A DNA stretch of 64,000 nucleotides, from assembly GCA_016124585.1 (NCBI GenBank), contig WGNL01000004.1, forward strand, positions 420,930 through 484,929, written 5' to 3'. The notes beneath the pieces were generated by a model that was not told the DNA's origin, made no database searches, and saw only the letters and a program-made list of their open reading frames with translations. Origin of the DNA: Bacteroidota bacterium (GTDB lineage Bacteria > Bacteroidota > Bacteroidia > Chitinophagales > Saprospiraceae). A program made the position numbers and the translations under genes. This document shows positions 52,763-61,866 of the stretch, one piece after another; position 1 is the stretch's first letter, and each line of letters starts with the position of its first letter.

Positions 52763-54121
52763 ATGAATGAAATTTCCATTTGCTTGCTTTTTCTTGGGCT
52801 TGGCCTACTCGTTGGAGCGCTTGTCGGATGGCTTTTTGCAAAACTGAAATTTAGCAAGAACGGTCTTGACAGGTCTAATTTACAACGTGATTATGTTGCT
52901 CGACCGCAGTACGAAACTGCGGTCGAGCAACAGGCTTTTTTACACAATGAATTGAAAACCAAACAAGAAGACATCGTTTTTTTGGAAAAAACACTTTCTT
53001 CTAAAGAACGAGACCTACTTTATTTGGAAGAAAAACTATCTGGCTGGAAAAAAGACTATGAACAGTTACAGCAAAGGGCACACCTAGAATTTGAGAGTGT
53101 TGCCAATCGCCTGTTTGAAGAAAAGTCCAAAAAATTCAGTGACCAAAACGAAAAACAATTAAACGATTTGTTGCATCCACTTCGTGAAAAAATCCGGGAG
53201 TTCGGGCAAGACGTTGAGCGTCGTTTTACGGATGAGGCTAAAGATAAAGTCTCATTGAAAAAAGAAATTGAGCTGCTCCACAACCTGAACCAACAACTAA
53301 GCATTGATGCACAAAACCTGACGACTGCTTTGAAGGGGGATTCTAAAATTCAAGGTGATTGGGGGGAGCTACAATTGGAGTTGCTTTTGGAAAAGTCTGG
53401 GTTAGTGAAAGGAACCCATTTTGATATTCAAAATTCTTTTAAGGACATTCATGGTCATGAAAAACGACCTGATTTTATCATCTACCTGCCCGATGAAAAG
53501 CACCTTATCGTAGATTCAAAAGTTTCTTTGACTGCTTATGAAAAATTCTATAATGCTGACAGTGACGACCAAAGGAAGCAGTATTTAAAAGCACACGTTG
53601 ATTCTATCCGACAGCACCTCAAAGATTTGAACGGAAAAAATTATCCGCAACTTCACCAACTTAACTCCCCTGACTATTTATTAATGTTCGTGCCAATTGA
53701 GGCTGCATTTACTGCTGCCCAACAACATGACCCTAAGCTTTTTTTGGATGCCTTGGATAAAAATATTGTCATCGTTACCACCTCTACCCTATTAGCCACC
53801 ATGCGCACTGTTTCTTATATCTGGCGACAAGAGCGCCAAAAAAGAAACGTGCTGGAAATAGCCCGACAAAGTGGTTTGCTCTACGACAAGTTTGTCGGCT
53901 TTGTTGAAGACCTGCGAGAGGTAGGGGCTCGGCTCGACCATGCCCAAGCAGCCCTAGATGGAGCGATGAACAAACTTTCCGAATCAAAAAAATATGGTGA
54001 CACTCTAATAGGTAGAGCTCAGAAAATCAAGGAATTAGGTGCTAAAGCGACCAAATCATTGCCAAATGATTTGCTAACGGAAGAGGAAATGGAAGTACAA
54101 GCGGAATTGACGTCACAATAG
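52763..54121 (+). CDS. rmuC: DNA recombination protein RmuC
   Basis: 452 residues: N-terminal membrane helix (LLFLGLGLLVGALVGWLF), a long coiled coil (residues 45-190), and the RmuC nuclease-like domain (GDWGELQLELLLEKSGLVKG, RPDFIIYLPDEKHLIVDSKV). RmuC limits inversions at short inverted repeats and has been linked to replication-fork protection. It carries a perfect 17-bp hairpin in its coding part (see 52894). Complete. Confidence 0.93.
   Translation: MNEISICLLFLGLGLLVGALVGWLFAKLKFSKNGLDRSNLQRDYVARPQYETAVEQQAFLHNELKTKQEDIVFLEKTLSSKERDLLYLEEKLSGWKKDYEQLQQRAHLEFESVANRLFEEKSKKFSDQNEKQLNDLLHPLREKIREFGQDVERRFTDEAKDKVSLKKEIELLHNLNQQLSIDAQNLTTALKGDSKIQGDWGELQLELLLEKSGLVKGTHFDIQNSFKDIHGHEKRPDFIIYLPDEKHLIVDSKVSLTAYEKFYNADSDDQRKQYLKAHVDSIRQHLKDLNGKNYPQLHQLNSPDYLLMFVPIEAAFTAAQQHDPKLFLDALDKNIVIVTTSTLLATMRTVSYIWRQERQKRNVLEIARQSGLLYDKFVGFVEDLREVGARLDHAQAALDGAMNKLSESKKYGDTLIGRAQKIKELGAKATKSLPNDLLTEEEMEVQAELTSQ
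52894..52932. repeat. Perfect 17-bp inverted repeat inside rmuC
   Basis: TGTTGCTCGACCGCAGT (52894-52910) pairs fully with ACTGCGGTCGAGCAACA (52916-52932) around ACGAA. It falls at about residues 45-57, at the start of the coiled coil. The strength is far above chance for coding DNA. Role unknown; RmuC itself is linked to inverted repeats. Confidence 0.6.
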
Positions 54122-54129
54122 GCATAAAA

Positions 54130-55017
54130 TCACAGTAGTTCGAGACATTCCCATAGACTGTGCTGCCAATGTGATATTTCTACGCCAAAATTCTGCTTAA
54201 TCTTATTCTTATTGAGGATGCTGTAGGGAGGCCGCTTGGCAGGAGTCGGATAATCTTTCGTCTCAATTGGTTTAACTTTCACAGACAAGTTTTTTTGGTC
54301 AAAAATGGCGACTGCAAAGTCATACCAGCTAGTCACACCTTCATTGCTGAAGTGATAAACCCCTGTGAAATATTTCTGGTCAACAGACTGATTTTCAATT
54401 TTTTGCACAATTTCCAATAAAACTTTTGCCAAATCTCGTGCATAGGTTGGCGTACCTATTTGGTCGTAAATCACGGAAATTTCTTCGCGCTCTGAACCAA
54501 GCCGTAGCATTGTTTTGACAAAGTTGCTTCCAAACGAAGAATAAACCCACGAAGTCCGGATAACCATCGCACCACCAGGATGATTTTTCAAAACTGCCTC
54601 ATCTCCATTGAGTTTAGTTCTTGCGTAAGTACCCTGTGGATTGGTAAAATCAGTTTCAATATAGGGCTTGGTTGATTGTGTGTGATAAACATAATCTGTT
54701 GAAATATGCAACATCAAAGCATTGTTGGCAGCACATGCAACGGAAAGATTCTCCGGCCCAACCGTGTTCACTTTCCAAGCAAGGTTAGTTTCCGTTTCAG
54801 CCTTATCAACGGCTGTATATGCTGCACAATTAATGCAGTAGTCAACCTTGTTTTCGGCAAAAAAGGTCTTGACAGCCTTAGAGTCTGTAATATCCAACTC
54901 CTCTACATCTACGAAGATAAAGTCGAAATTTGAAAATTGGGTTGCAAGTGTTTGAAGCTCCATTCCTACCTGTCCCTTGCTTCCTGTCACCAAAATTGTT
55001 GGTCGCTTCTCTGTCAT
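54130..55017 (-). CDS. rfbD: dTDP-4-dehydrorhamnose reductase
   Basis: 295 residues: GSKGQVGMELQTLA near the N-terminus, NCAAYTAVDKAE, ISTDYVYHTQSTKPYIETD, YARTKLNGDEAV, and the C-terminal RPPYSILNKNKI. Last step of dTDP-L-rhamnose synthesis (NADPH). Paired with rfbC; rfbA and rfbB are not in the window. Confidence 0.94.
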   Translation of the reverse strand: MTEKRPTILVTGSKGQVGMELQTLATQFSNFDFIFVDVEELDITDSKAVKTFFAENKVDYCINCAAYTAVDKAETETNLAWKVNTVGPENLSVACAANNALMLHISTDYVYHTQSTKPYIETDFTNPQGTYARTKLNGDEAVLKNHPGGAMVIRTSWVYSSFGSNFVKTMLRLGSEREEISVIYDQIGTPTYARDLAKVLLEIVQKIENQSVDQKYFTGVYHFSNEGVTSWYDFAVAIFDQKNLSVKVKPIETKDYPTPAKRPPYSILNKNKIKQNFGVEISHWQHSLWECLELL

Positions 55018-55134
55018 TGTTTTGTAGAATGCCCTCTTTGTCTAAGCTTTAGAGGAAATGTTGTCTATTAAAATTTCGATATAATCACTTGCAAAGCAAG
55101 CACTATAAGGTTCAGTATCTGAATTTTTTCGCCA

Positions 55135-55680
55135 CTATTTAAGATGATGGCCCAAAGATGGGAAATTTCTATCCCTTTCCGCAACAATTAAATTTGCAGT
55201 TTCAATTTCCCAATCAATTTTCAAGCTTGGGCAATCAAATCGTAAGCCACCTTCGTGTGCTTTTGAATAAAAATTATCACATTTATAAAAGAAAACAGCC
55301 GTTTCGCTGAGTACCACGTAACCATGAGCAAATCCCCTTGGTACAAACATCTGAAGTTTGTTTTCCTCACTCAAATGGCACTTGTAATGTTGACCATAAG
55401 TGGGTGAGTCCTCCCTAAGGTCAACTACCACGTCAAGAACCTCTCCTTGCAAAACCCTCACCAATTTGGCTTGCGCAGCATCACCAGTTTGGTAGTGCAA
55501 CCCACGCAAAACACCTCTGCCAGAAAATGCTTGGTTATCTTGGACGAAATTGATGGGAAAGCCAGCCTCATTCTCCCAAGTCTTGGCATTGAAGCTTTCG
55601 AAAAAATAACCTCGGTCATCGCCGAAAACAGTTGGTTCAATGAGCAGTAGCCCAGGTATGGTTGTTTGTTTGAAAGCCAT
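55135..55680 (-). CDS. rfbC: dTDP-4-dehydrorhamnose 3,5-epimerase
   Basis: 181 residues with the RmlC cupin: FGDDRGYFFESFNAKTWENE, FVQDNQAFSGRGVLRGLHYQ, GEVLDVVVDLREDSPTYGQH and FVPRGFAHGYVVLSETAVFF. Catalytic His in RGLHYQ. Third step in dTDP-rhamnose synthesis. The start at 55680 avoids a redundant MIM start at 55686. A short low-complexity gap (68 bases) separates it from der. Confidence 0.95.
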   Translation of the reverse strand: MAFKQTTIPGLLLIEPTVFGDDRGYFFESFNAKTWENEAGFPINFVQDNQAFSGRGVLRGLHYQTGDAAQAKLVRVLQGEVLDVVVDLREDSPTYGQHYKCHLSEENKLQMFVPRGFAHGYVVLSETAVFFYKCDNFYSKAHEGGLRFDCPSLKIDWEIETANLIVAERDRNFPSLGHHLK

Positions 55681-55691
55681 AATCATCTAAA

Positions 55692-55752
55692 ACTGAAGAA
55701 TGAAAATTGAAAAGAATGCAGGCTGACCTCAATTTTCAATCGTCAATTTGAA
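55692..55752. repeat. Low-complexity AATTGAAAA/TCAATTTT spacer
   Basis: Short words (TGAAAATTGAAAA, TCAATTTTCAAT, CGTCAATTTG) repeat in both orientations between der and rfbC. Similar runs stand at 57067 and 60486-60800. No gene. Confidence 0.35.
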
Positions 55753-55754
55753 AT

Positions 55755-57059
55755 CTATTTTTCCCTAAAAAAGATAGTAATGGGCACTCCAGTGAACTGG
55801 AATTTTTCCCGCATCCGGTTTTCAAGAAACTGCTTGTAACTGTCTTTGACATGCTTGGGGTTGCTACAGTAAAATACAAAAGCAGGATAAGGGGTCGGCA
55901 ACTGGTTTAAGAATTTGATGCTAACCGTCCTACCACGATGCATAGGTGGGGAATAACGTTCTATTTCAGGTTGCATTTGGTCATTTAGATACGAAGTCTT
56001 GATTTTTCTCGAACGGTTCTCATAGACCTGCAAGGCTTCTTCGACCGCTTTGAAAATCCGCTGTTTCTCATGTACAGAAACAAAAAGAACAGGCACATCG
56101 CTGAAAGGTGAGATTTTTCTTTTAATCTCTGCCTCATAGTCTCTGGCTGTATTGGTTTCCTTGTTCTCAACCAAGTCCCATTTGTTCACCAAAATCAAAA
56201 TGCCCTTGTTTCTTTTTTGGGCCAATCGGAAGATGCTCATGTCCTGTGCTTCAATGCCAGTTTGTGCATCCACCATCAGAATACAAACATCAGATTCTTC
56301 AATCGCTTGTATTGCCCTCATGACTGAATAAAACTCCAAATTCTCATGCACCTTTGCCTTTTTCCGAATTCCAGCAGTATCCAACAGAATAAATTCCTTG
56401 CCAAATTTCGAATACTTGGAGTTAATAGTGTCTCTCGTGGTGCCCGCAATATCGGTGACGATGTTCCGGTCTTCCCCCAAAAGTGCATTCACCAATGAAG
56501 ATTTCCCCACATTCGGCTGGCCAACGATGGCGAATTTTGGCAAGTCGGTTTCAATCACCGCATCTTCTGTTACATGCTCAGTGACCGCATCCAGCAATTC
56601 GCCAGTGCCACTGCCAGTCAGTGAGGAAACAAAGAAAAGCTGCTCAAAGCCGAGGCTGTAAAATTCATTGGCGAGCAAATACCGCTCGTGGTTGTCCACT
56701 TTGTTGACGCAGAGCAGTACAGGGATTTTGGAGCGCCGCAACAGTTTGGTCACATCTTCGTCCAAATCCGTGATGCCTGTAGTTACGTCCACCATGAACA
56801 CAATCACAGAGGCTTCCTCAATGGCAATTTTTACCTGAGAGCGGACAGCCGTCTCGAAAACATCATCTGAATGCTCCACAAATCCGCCAGTGTCCACGAC
56901 GTTAAAAACTTTCCCGTTCCATTCACAGGTGCCATATTGCCGGTCACGGGTCACCCCTGAAACGTCGTCAACGATGGCTTGCCTTCCACCAATCAAACGA
57001 TTGAAAATGGTGGATTTGCCCACGTTTGGGCGGCCTACTATTGCTACTATATTTCCCAT
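55755..57059 (-). CDS. der: Ribosome-assembly GTPase Der (EngA)
   Basis: 434 residues, two tandem G domains: first GRPNVGKSTIFNRLIGG, DTGGF and NKVDN; second GQPNVGKSSLVNALLG, DTAGI and NKWDLVE; then the C-terminal KH-like domain (MHRGRTVSIKFLNQLPTPYP). It acts in 50S ribosome maturation. The start at MGNIVAIVGR (57059) is the family start. Follows era. Confidence 0.96.
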   Translation of the reverse strand: MGNIVAIVGRPNVGKSTIFNRLIGGRQAIVDDVSGVTRDRQYGTCEWNGKVFNVVDTGGFVEHSDDVFETAVRSQVKIAIEEASVIVFMVDVTTGITDLDEDVTKLLRRSKIPVLLCVNKVDNHERYLLANEFYSLGFEQLFFVSSLTGSGTGELLDAVTEHVTEDAVIETDLPKFAIVGQPNVGKSSLVNALLGEDRNIVTDIAGTTRDTINSKYSKFGKEFILLDTAGIRKKAKVHENLEFYSVMRAIQAIEESDVCILMVDAQTGIEAQDMSIFRLAQKRNKGILILVNKWDLVENKETNTARDYEAEIKRKISPFSDVPVLFVSVHEKQRIFKAVEEALQVYENRSRKIKTSYLNDQMQPEIERYSPPMHRGRTVSIKFLNQLPTPYPAFVFYCSNPKHVKDSYKQFLENRMREKFQFTGVPITIFFREK

Positions 57060-57066
57060 TCTACTT

Positions 57067-57144
57067 ATTGACAATTGAAGATTGACAATTGATAATGAGC
57101 CTTAATTCTAGATTCTCAATTTTCAATTATTAACTCTCAATTAA
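57067..57144. repeat. Low-complexity TTGACAATTGA spacer between der and era
   Basis: TTGACAATTGAAGATTGACA then ATTGATAATG, followed by inverted words TCTCAATTTTCAATTATTAA. Repeats can pair across the gap. Function unknown. Confidence 0.4.
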
Positions 57145-58052
57145 GATTCATATCCAAAATGCTTCAGCATCCGCTCGTCATCCCGCCAATTTTCCCGAAC
57201 TTTCACATGGAGGTCAAGAAAAACCTTGGTCTCCAGCCATGTTTCGAGCGACTGGCGGGCTTCGGTGCCGAGTCGTTTGATGGATGTTCCGTTTTTACCT
57301 AAAATAATCATTTTCTGTGTCTCTCTGGACACGTAGATAATGGCGTTGATTTCCAGCAAGTCCTCCCCTTTTGTGGTTTTGGTTTCCTTAAAACGCTCAA
57401 CGGCAACTTCCGTTGAGTAAGGGATTTCTTGCTTGTACTGCTCAAGGATTTTCTCCCGAATAATTTCACTCACAAAAAAACGCTCAGGCCGATCCGTCAG
57501 TTGATCTTTTGGGTAATATTCTGGCCCTTCTGGCAATGCCTGCTTTATCTGCTCCAGCATTTCGGCTGTATTGGTCTTTTTCAAAGCAGAAATTGGAATC
57601 AACGCCTTGAAATCTACCCGCTCCGACCACCATTTCAGATGCTCCGCAATATCGGTGTCCTTGGCCTGGTCTATTTTGTTGAGAATGAAAAACTTGGGGA
57701 CCTCGCTCTCTTTTAATTGCTGCAATACAGGGTCATTGTCCTCGTATTTTTCGTAAATATCGGTGATGAACAAGAGCAAATCCGCATCCTCAAATGCCGA
57801 AGCAGCAAATCGGTTCATCGCTACCTGCATTTTATAGGCCGGGTTGCTGATGATGCCGGGTGTGTCCGAAAAGACCATCTGAAAATCATCCCCACTTACG
57901 ATGCCGATGATGCGATGCCGGGTCGTCTGTGGCTTGGAAGTGATGATGCTCATCCGCTCACCTACGAGGGTGTTCATCAGGGTACTCTTGCCTACGTTCG
58001 GGCGACCGATGATGTTTACGAAGCCGGAATGGTGAATGGGCATTTCTGTCAT
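57141..58052 (-). CDS. era: GTPase Era
   Basis: 303 residues: GRPNVGKSTLMNTLVGE, DTPGI, NKIDQAKD, then the KH domain (KGEDLLEINAIIYVSRETQK, ILGKNGTSIKRLGTEARQSL). Binds the 16S 3' end for 30S maturation. Start 58052, with the preceding gene's stop directly abutting it. Its last bases overlap the low-complexity spacer. Confidence 0.96.
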   Translation of the reverse strand: MTEMPIHHSGFVNIIGRPNVGKSTLMNTLVGERMSIITSKPQTTRHRIIGIVSGDDFQMVFSDTPGIISNPAYKMQVAMNRFAASAFEDADLLLFITDIYEKYEDNDPVLQQLKESEVPKFFILNKIDQAKDTDIAEHLKWWSERVDFKALIPISALKKTNTAEMLEQIKQALPEGPEYYPKDQLTDRPERFFVSEIIREKILEQYKQEIPYSTEVAVERFKETKTTKGEDLLEINAIIYVSRETQKMIILGKNGTSIKRLGTEARQSLETWLETKVFLDLHVKVRENWRDDERMLKHFGYES

Positions 58053-58541
58053 TTAATACTTTTTGTTCATGATGCCTGGTATCTTTAAATCCTCCCCGTA
58101 AGCCCTAAGTTTTTCCCTAATTTCTTCAAACTTTGAACTGGAAATAATTCCTTTTACCAAAAAGAAAATAATAAGCAGTTTAAATACAATCCCTTTGAAT
58201 AAACTACCTGGCATTACCAATGCGACGCCCGCTATTTGCAATAAATACAAAACACCTGCCACCATAAATGCAACCATAGGCTTTTTTTCACTCAAGAAAA
58301 AAGCACCCGTAAATACCAATACCATAAATCCACCTTCAATAAATATACTTAACAAGCTTGCATGGCCCTTATATATACTGAATGCAATGCCAAGTAAGGA
58401 TAAAACAATTAAGCCCAATAATGCGATCCTGCCAAGCCTTAAATCGTCTTGAGCATCCATCGCATCTGTTCTTAATTTACGGATTTCTACCTCATCTTTT
58501 GGCAAAATATTGCCATTGTCCAAATTGTCGAGAACTTCCAT
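58053..58541 (-). CDS. Four-helix membrane protein of unknown function
   Basis: 162 residues: acidic N-terminus, then four membrane helices (ALLGLIVLSLLGIAFSIYKG, GGFMVLVFTGAFFLSEKKP, MVAFMVAGVLYLLQIAGVAL, VFKLLIIFFLVKGI) and a charged tail. No known motif. Stop codon meets the era start, and glgB is 12 bases upstream, so it is part of the glgB-era-der run. Codon use looks more A/T-rich than its neighbours. Confidence 0.7.
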   Translation of the reverse strand: MEVLDNLDNGNILPKDEVEIRKLRTDAMDAQDDLRLGRIALLGLIVLSLLGIAFSIYKGHASLLSIFIEGGFMVLVFTGAFFLSEKKPMVAFMVAGVLYLLQIAGVALVMPGSLFKGIVFKLLIIFFLVKGIISSSKFEEIREKLRAYGEDLKIPGIMNKKY

Positions 58542-58553
58542 ATATTTATTATT

Positions 58554-60479
58554 TTAAGTGGTTTTCTTTGTCTTTTTTGTCAACCCAAACACCACCACCC
58601 CAAGCGGCGGCACATTCACCGTCAAACTGTGCTTGCGACCATGTTTTTCTTCTTTCTTAGTTTTAATAGGCTTAGCATTCACAATGCCCTTGCCACCATA
58701 TTTTTTATCATCACTGTTCAAGACTTCTTCCCAAGTACCGCTTTGTGGCGCACCAAATGTATAGCCCTCCCGAACTACTGGTGTGAAATTGCAAAGCACC
58801 AAAACCATATCTGCCTCTTTGACCCCACGGCGCATGTAAATGATGACACTGTTCTGCCAATCGGCATGTTCAATCCATTCAAAACCATACTGGCTGAACT
58901 GCTGCTCGTATAGTGCCTTAGAGCCTGTATAGAAATGGTTCAAATCCCGAACCCAAGCCTGAACGCCTTTGTGGTAATCATATTCCAGCAAATCCCAGAC
59001 CAGGCCCCGTTCGATGTTCCATTCGCTGGTTTGACCAAACTCGCCCCCCATGAACAGCAAATGCGTGCCAGGGTGTGTCCACATATACCCGAACATGGCC
59101 CGAAGGCCAGCGAAGCGCATCCATTCGTCGCCGGGCATCTTGTCTATCAGCGGGCCTTTGCCGTGTACCACCTCATCATGGGAGAGCGGCAGCATGAAAT
59201 TCTCACTGAAGGCATAGATTAAACTGAAAGTCAGCTCATGGTGGTGGTCTTTGCGAAACAATGGGTCTAGCTGCACATACTTCAAAGTGTCATGCATCCA
59301 GCCCATCATCCATTTTTGGTCAAAACCGAGGCCATCGTCTTTTACAGGGCGGCTCACATTTGGCCAAGCGGTGCTTTCCTCGGCAATAGTTATCACATCC
59401 GAATGGTCACGATGGGCCATCTCGTTGAATTCTTTGAGGAAAGAAACAGCTTCCAAATTTTCCCTTCCACCGAACATGTTTGGAATCCACTCCCCTTCCT
59501 TGCGGGAATAATCGAGGTAGAGCATGGAAGCCACAGCGTCCACCCGAAGGCCGTCGATATGGAACTGCTCCAGCCAAAACAAGGCATTTGAAATCAAGAA
59601 ACTACGTACCTCCCAGCGGCCGTAGTTGAACACGGCACTTTTCCAGTCGGGGTGAAAGCCTTTGCGTGGGTCGGCATGGTCGTAGAGGTGCGTGCCATCA
59701 AAATCGGCAAGACCGTGCGCATCATAAGGGAAATGGGAAGGCACCCAATCCAGTATGACACCGATGCCGGCCTGGTGAAATGCATCCACCAACGCCATGA
59801 AATCCTCTGGATGCCCAAAGCGGCTAGTAGTGGCATAGTACCCTGTGATTTGATAGCCCCACGAAGGAAAATAGGGGTGCTCCATTACGGGCAAAAACTC
59901 CACATGCGTAAAGCCCATGTCTTTGACATACGGCACCATTTCATCTATCAATTCCAAATAGCTGAACGAACTGAACCCGCCCGCCTTCTTTTTCCAACTA
60001 CCAAGATGTACTTCATACACAGAATAGGGCTGCGGCTTGCCTGCCTTTTCGGCACGTTCCTTCAACCATTTTTCATCTTTCCACTCATAATAAGGGTCCC
60101 AGACGATGGAGGCCGTATTGGGTGGCACTTCCCAGTAACGGGCAAAAGGGTCGCCCTTGGTCAGCCGACGCCTATCTTGGGTCTTGATACTGTACTTGTA
60201 CAACGTTCCTTTGCCCACACCCGGAATCCAGCCCTCCCAAATGCCAGTTCCATCCGGACGCAGGAACAGCTTATGTGTTTTCTCACTCCAAAAATTGAAA
60301 TTGCCAACCACGGAAACCTCTTGAGCACTGGGCGCCCAAACCGCAAAGAACGTCCCCCATTCCCCCTCCAATTGCATGGGGTGGCTACCCAGTTTGTTGT
60401 ACAAACGGAAGTGTTTGCCAGCCCGAATCAATTCGATGTCGAAATCCGTAAGGAGGGTATGTGGTTTGACGTTTTGCAT
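58554..60479 (-). CDS. glgB: 1,4-alpha-glucan branching enzyme
   Basis: 641 residues: CBM48 (WGTFFAVWAPSAQEVSVVGN), GH13 barrel with VYEVHLGSW, ILDWVPSHFP, GLRVDAVASML (nucleophile Asp), ITIAEESTAW (acid/base Glu) and LPLSHDEVVHGKG, plus a C-terminal beta domain. It makes alpha-1,6 branches in glycogen. The start at MQNVKPHT (60479) is chosen; the ATG at 60542 would sit in the intergenic repeat. Together with the pullulanase it suggests glycogen turnover. Confidence 0.95.
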   Translation of the reverse strand: MQNVKPHTLLTDFDIELIRAGKHFRLYNKLGSHPMQLEGEWGTFFAVWAPSAQEVSVVGNFNFWSEKTHKLFLRPDGTGIWEGWIPGVGKGTLYKYSIKTQDRRRLTKGDPFARYWEVPPNTASIVWDPYYEWKDEKWLKERAEKAGKPQPYSVYEVHLGSWKKKAGGFSSFSYLELIDEMVPYVKDMGFTHVEFLPVMEHPYFPSWGYQITGYYATTSRFGHPEDFMALVDAFHQAGIGVILDWVPSHFPYDAHGLADFDGTHLYDHADPRKGFHPDWKSAVFNYGRWEVRSFLISNALFWLEQFHIDGLRVDAVASMLYLDYSRKEGEWIPNMFGGRENLEAVSFLKEFNEMAHRDHSDVITIAEESTAWPNVSRPVKDDGLGFDQKWMMGWMHDTLKYVQLDPLFRKDHHHELTFSLIYAFSENFMLPLSHDEVVHGKGPLIDKMPGDEWMRFAGLRAMFGYMWTHPGTHLLFMGGEFGQTSEWNIERGLVWDLLEYDYHKGVQAWVRDLNHFYTGSKALYEQQFSQYGFEWIEHADWQNSVIIYMRRGVKEADMVLVLCNFTPVVREGYTFGAPQSGTWEEVLNSDDKKYGGKGIVNAKPIKTKKEEKHGRKHSLTVNVPPLGVVVFGLTKKTKKTT

Positions 60480-60485
60480 CACAGC

Positions 60486-60800
60486 TGTGTTGTTGAATTG
60501 TTTGATTGTTATATTGTTGGGGACACGTGCTTGGCAAAGCAATCAACAATTCAACAATACAACAATCCATAAAGCAAAGGTAGAAATTTCGGGCAACTGC
60601 CCCGCATCTTTCCTGCACAGGACAGTTATGTTACTTTGGGCACAAAACCAACTAATCTTTTCCTGACTTGCTGTTGTTTCCATGTCCATTCAATACTTTT
60701 GCGCCCCAGTTTTAAAGTTGGCAGTTTGCAGTCGGCAGTTGGCAGCAGTGCAATCCAACAATTCAACAATATCACAATTCAACAATAAAGCAATCCAACT
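60486..60800. other. Intergenic region between glgB and trxB with low-complexity repeats
   Basis: 324 bases between divergent genes. Left part: ATTGTTGAAT/ATTCAACAAT words in both orientations (60490-60568). Right part: GTTGGCAGTTTGCAGTCGGC (60717-60736) continuing as AGTTGGCAG, then CAATCCAACAATTCAACAAT and further copies to 60800. The trxB promoter lies in the middle (60674-60701). The repeats would form the leader of trxB. No gene. Confidence 0.5.
60674..60701 (+). promoter_or_regulatory. Promoter of trxB
   Basis: TTG (60674-60676), 17 bases, TACTTTTG (60694-60701), then CGCCCC. One of the best promoters in the window. Leader about 96 bases, consisting of simple repeats. Confidence 0.6.
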
Positions 60801-60803
60801 ATC

Positions 60804-61742
60804 ATGGCTATTCACAAATGTATCATCATAGGCTCCGGGCCTTCAGGCTATGCAGCCGCTATTTATGCAGCGAGGGCAAACATGAGCCCTATCCTTTTCA
60901 CTGGTCCACAACCCGGCGGCCAATTGACCACCACGACGGAAGTGGACAACTATCCCGGCTACCCTACTGGCATCAGTGGCCCTGACATGATGGAAGAACT
61001 CCGGGCACAGGCCGAGCGCTTTGGCACGGAGGTTCGTTGGGAATTGATTTCAAAAGTAGATTTCAAAACCGGCGAAAAATTCCACAAGGTCTGGACGGAA
61101 AGCGGTGAAGAACTTCATGCCCACACCATCATCATTTCCACGGGGGCCAGTGCCAAATACCTGGGCCTATCTTCTGAGGAGCGCCTGATGAACAACGGGG
61201 TGAGCGCCTGTGCGGTCTGCGACGGTTTCTTTTACAAAGGAAAAGAAGTAGCCGTAGTTGGTGGTGGCGATACCGCAGCTGAGGAAGCTACCTACCTCGC
61301 CAAGCTTTGCCCGAAGGTTCACCTTATCGTGCGCCGGGATGAACTCCGTGCTTCGCAAATCATGCAGAAGCGGGTCTTCAATACCCCGAACATCGAGGTG
61401 CATTGGAACACCGAGACCGAGGAAGTACTGGGCAATGAGAAGGTTTCCGGCATCCGGGTTAAAAACAAAGTGACTGGCGAATCCAAAGAACTTCCGGTAG
61501 AGGCCTTCTTCGTTGCCATTGGCCACAAGCCCAATACGGACATCTTCCAAGGCTTCCTGGATATGGACGAAACAGGCTACCTCCTCACGGTGCCAGGTAC
61601 GACCAAGACCAATATCCCCGGCGTTTTTGCCAGCGGCGATGCCGCAGACAAAGTTTACCGACAAGCCATCACTGCTGCCGGAACTGGTTGCATGGCCGCA
61701 CTGGATGCAGAGCGGTACATGGTGGAAGAGGAAATTGGGTAA
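60804..61742 (+). CDS. trxB: Thioredoxin reductase
   Basis: 312 residues: FAD motif IIGSGPSGYAAAIYAARAN, redox pair Cys136-Ala-Val-Cys139, NADPH motif VVGGGDTAAEEATYLAKL, and the end GVFASGDAADKVYRQAITAA. Reduces thioredoxin with NADPH. GC content is higher than in the flanking regions. Complete at the usual length. Confidence 0.96.
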   Translation: MAIHKCIIIGSGPSGYAAAIYAARANMSPILFTGPQPGGQLTTTTEVDNYPGYPTGISGPDMMEELRAQAERFGTEVRWELISKVDFKTGEKFHKVWTESGEELHAHTIIISTGASAKYLGLSSEERLMNNGVSACAVCDGFFYKGKEVAVVGGGDTAAEEATYLAKLCPKVHLIVRRDELRASQIMQKRVFNTPNIEVHWNTETEEVLGNEKVSGIRVKNKVTGESKELPVEAFFVAIGHKPNTDIFQGFLDMDETGYLLTVPGTTKTNIPGVFASGDAADKVYRQAITAAGTGCMAALDAERYMVEEEIG

Positions 61743-61810
61743 ATCATAATTGACAAATCCTTTTTGTCGAGAAGTTTTTGATTTCCAAGCTATTGGCATA
61801 TCATTGTTGG

Positions 61811-61860
61811 GGGCCACCGCAGAGGTTTAATGGGTATGAGGTGTGGTTAAGCGGTGGCCT
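61811..61860. repeat. GC-rich inverted repeat after trxB
   Basis: GGCCACCGC (61812-61820) and GCGGTGGCC (61851-61859) can pair around 30 bases. No T-run follows on either strand, so it is not a usual terminator. It overlaps the possible GTG start (61843) of the next gene and could control its translation. Confidence 0.35.
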
Positions 61861-61866
61861 TCGGCA

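Noticed and set aside
59652..60572. 306-codon open frame antisense to glgB.
   Set aside because: No motif or start signal; glgB on the other strand has full family signatures. A shadow of GC-rich coding DNA.
61167..61817. 216-codon open frame antisense to trxB.
   Set aside because: trxB is certain from its motifs, and the antisense frame has no recognisable protein features or promoter.
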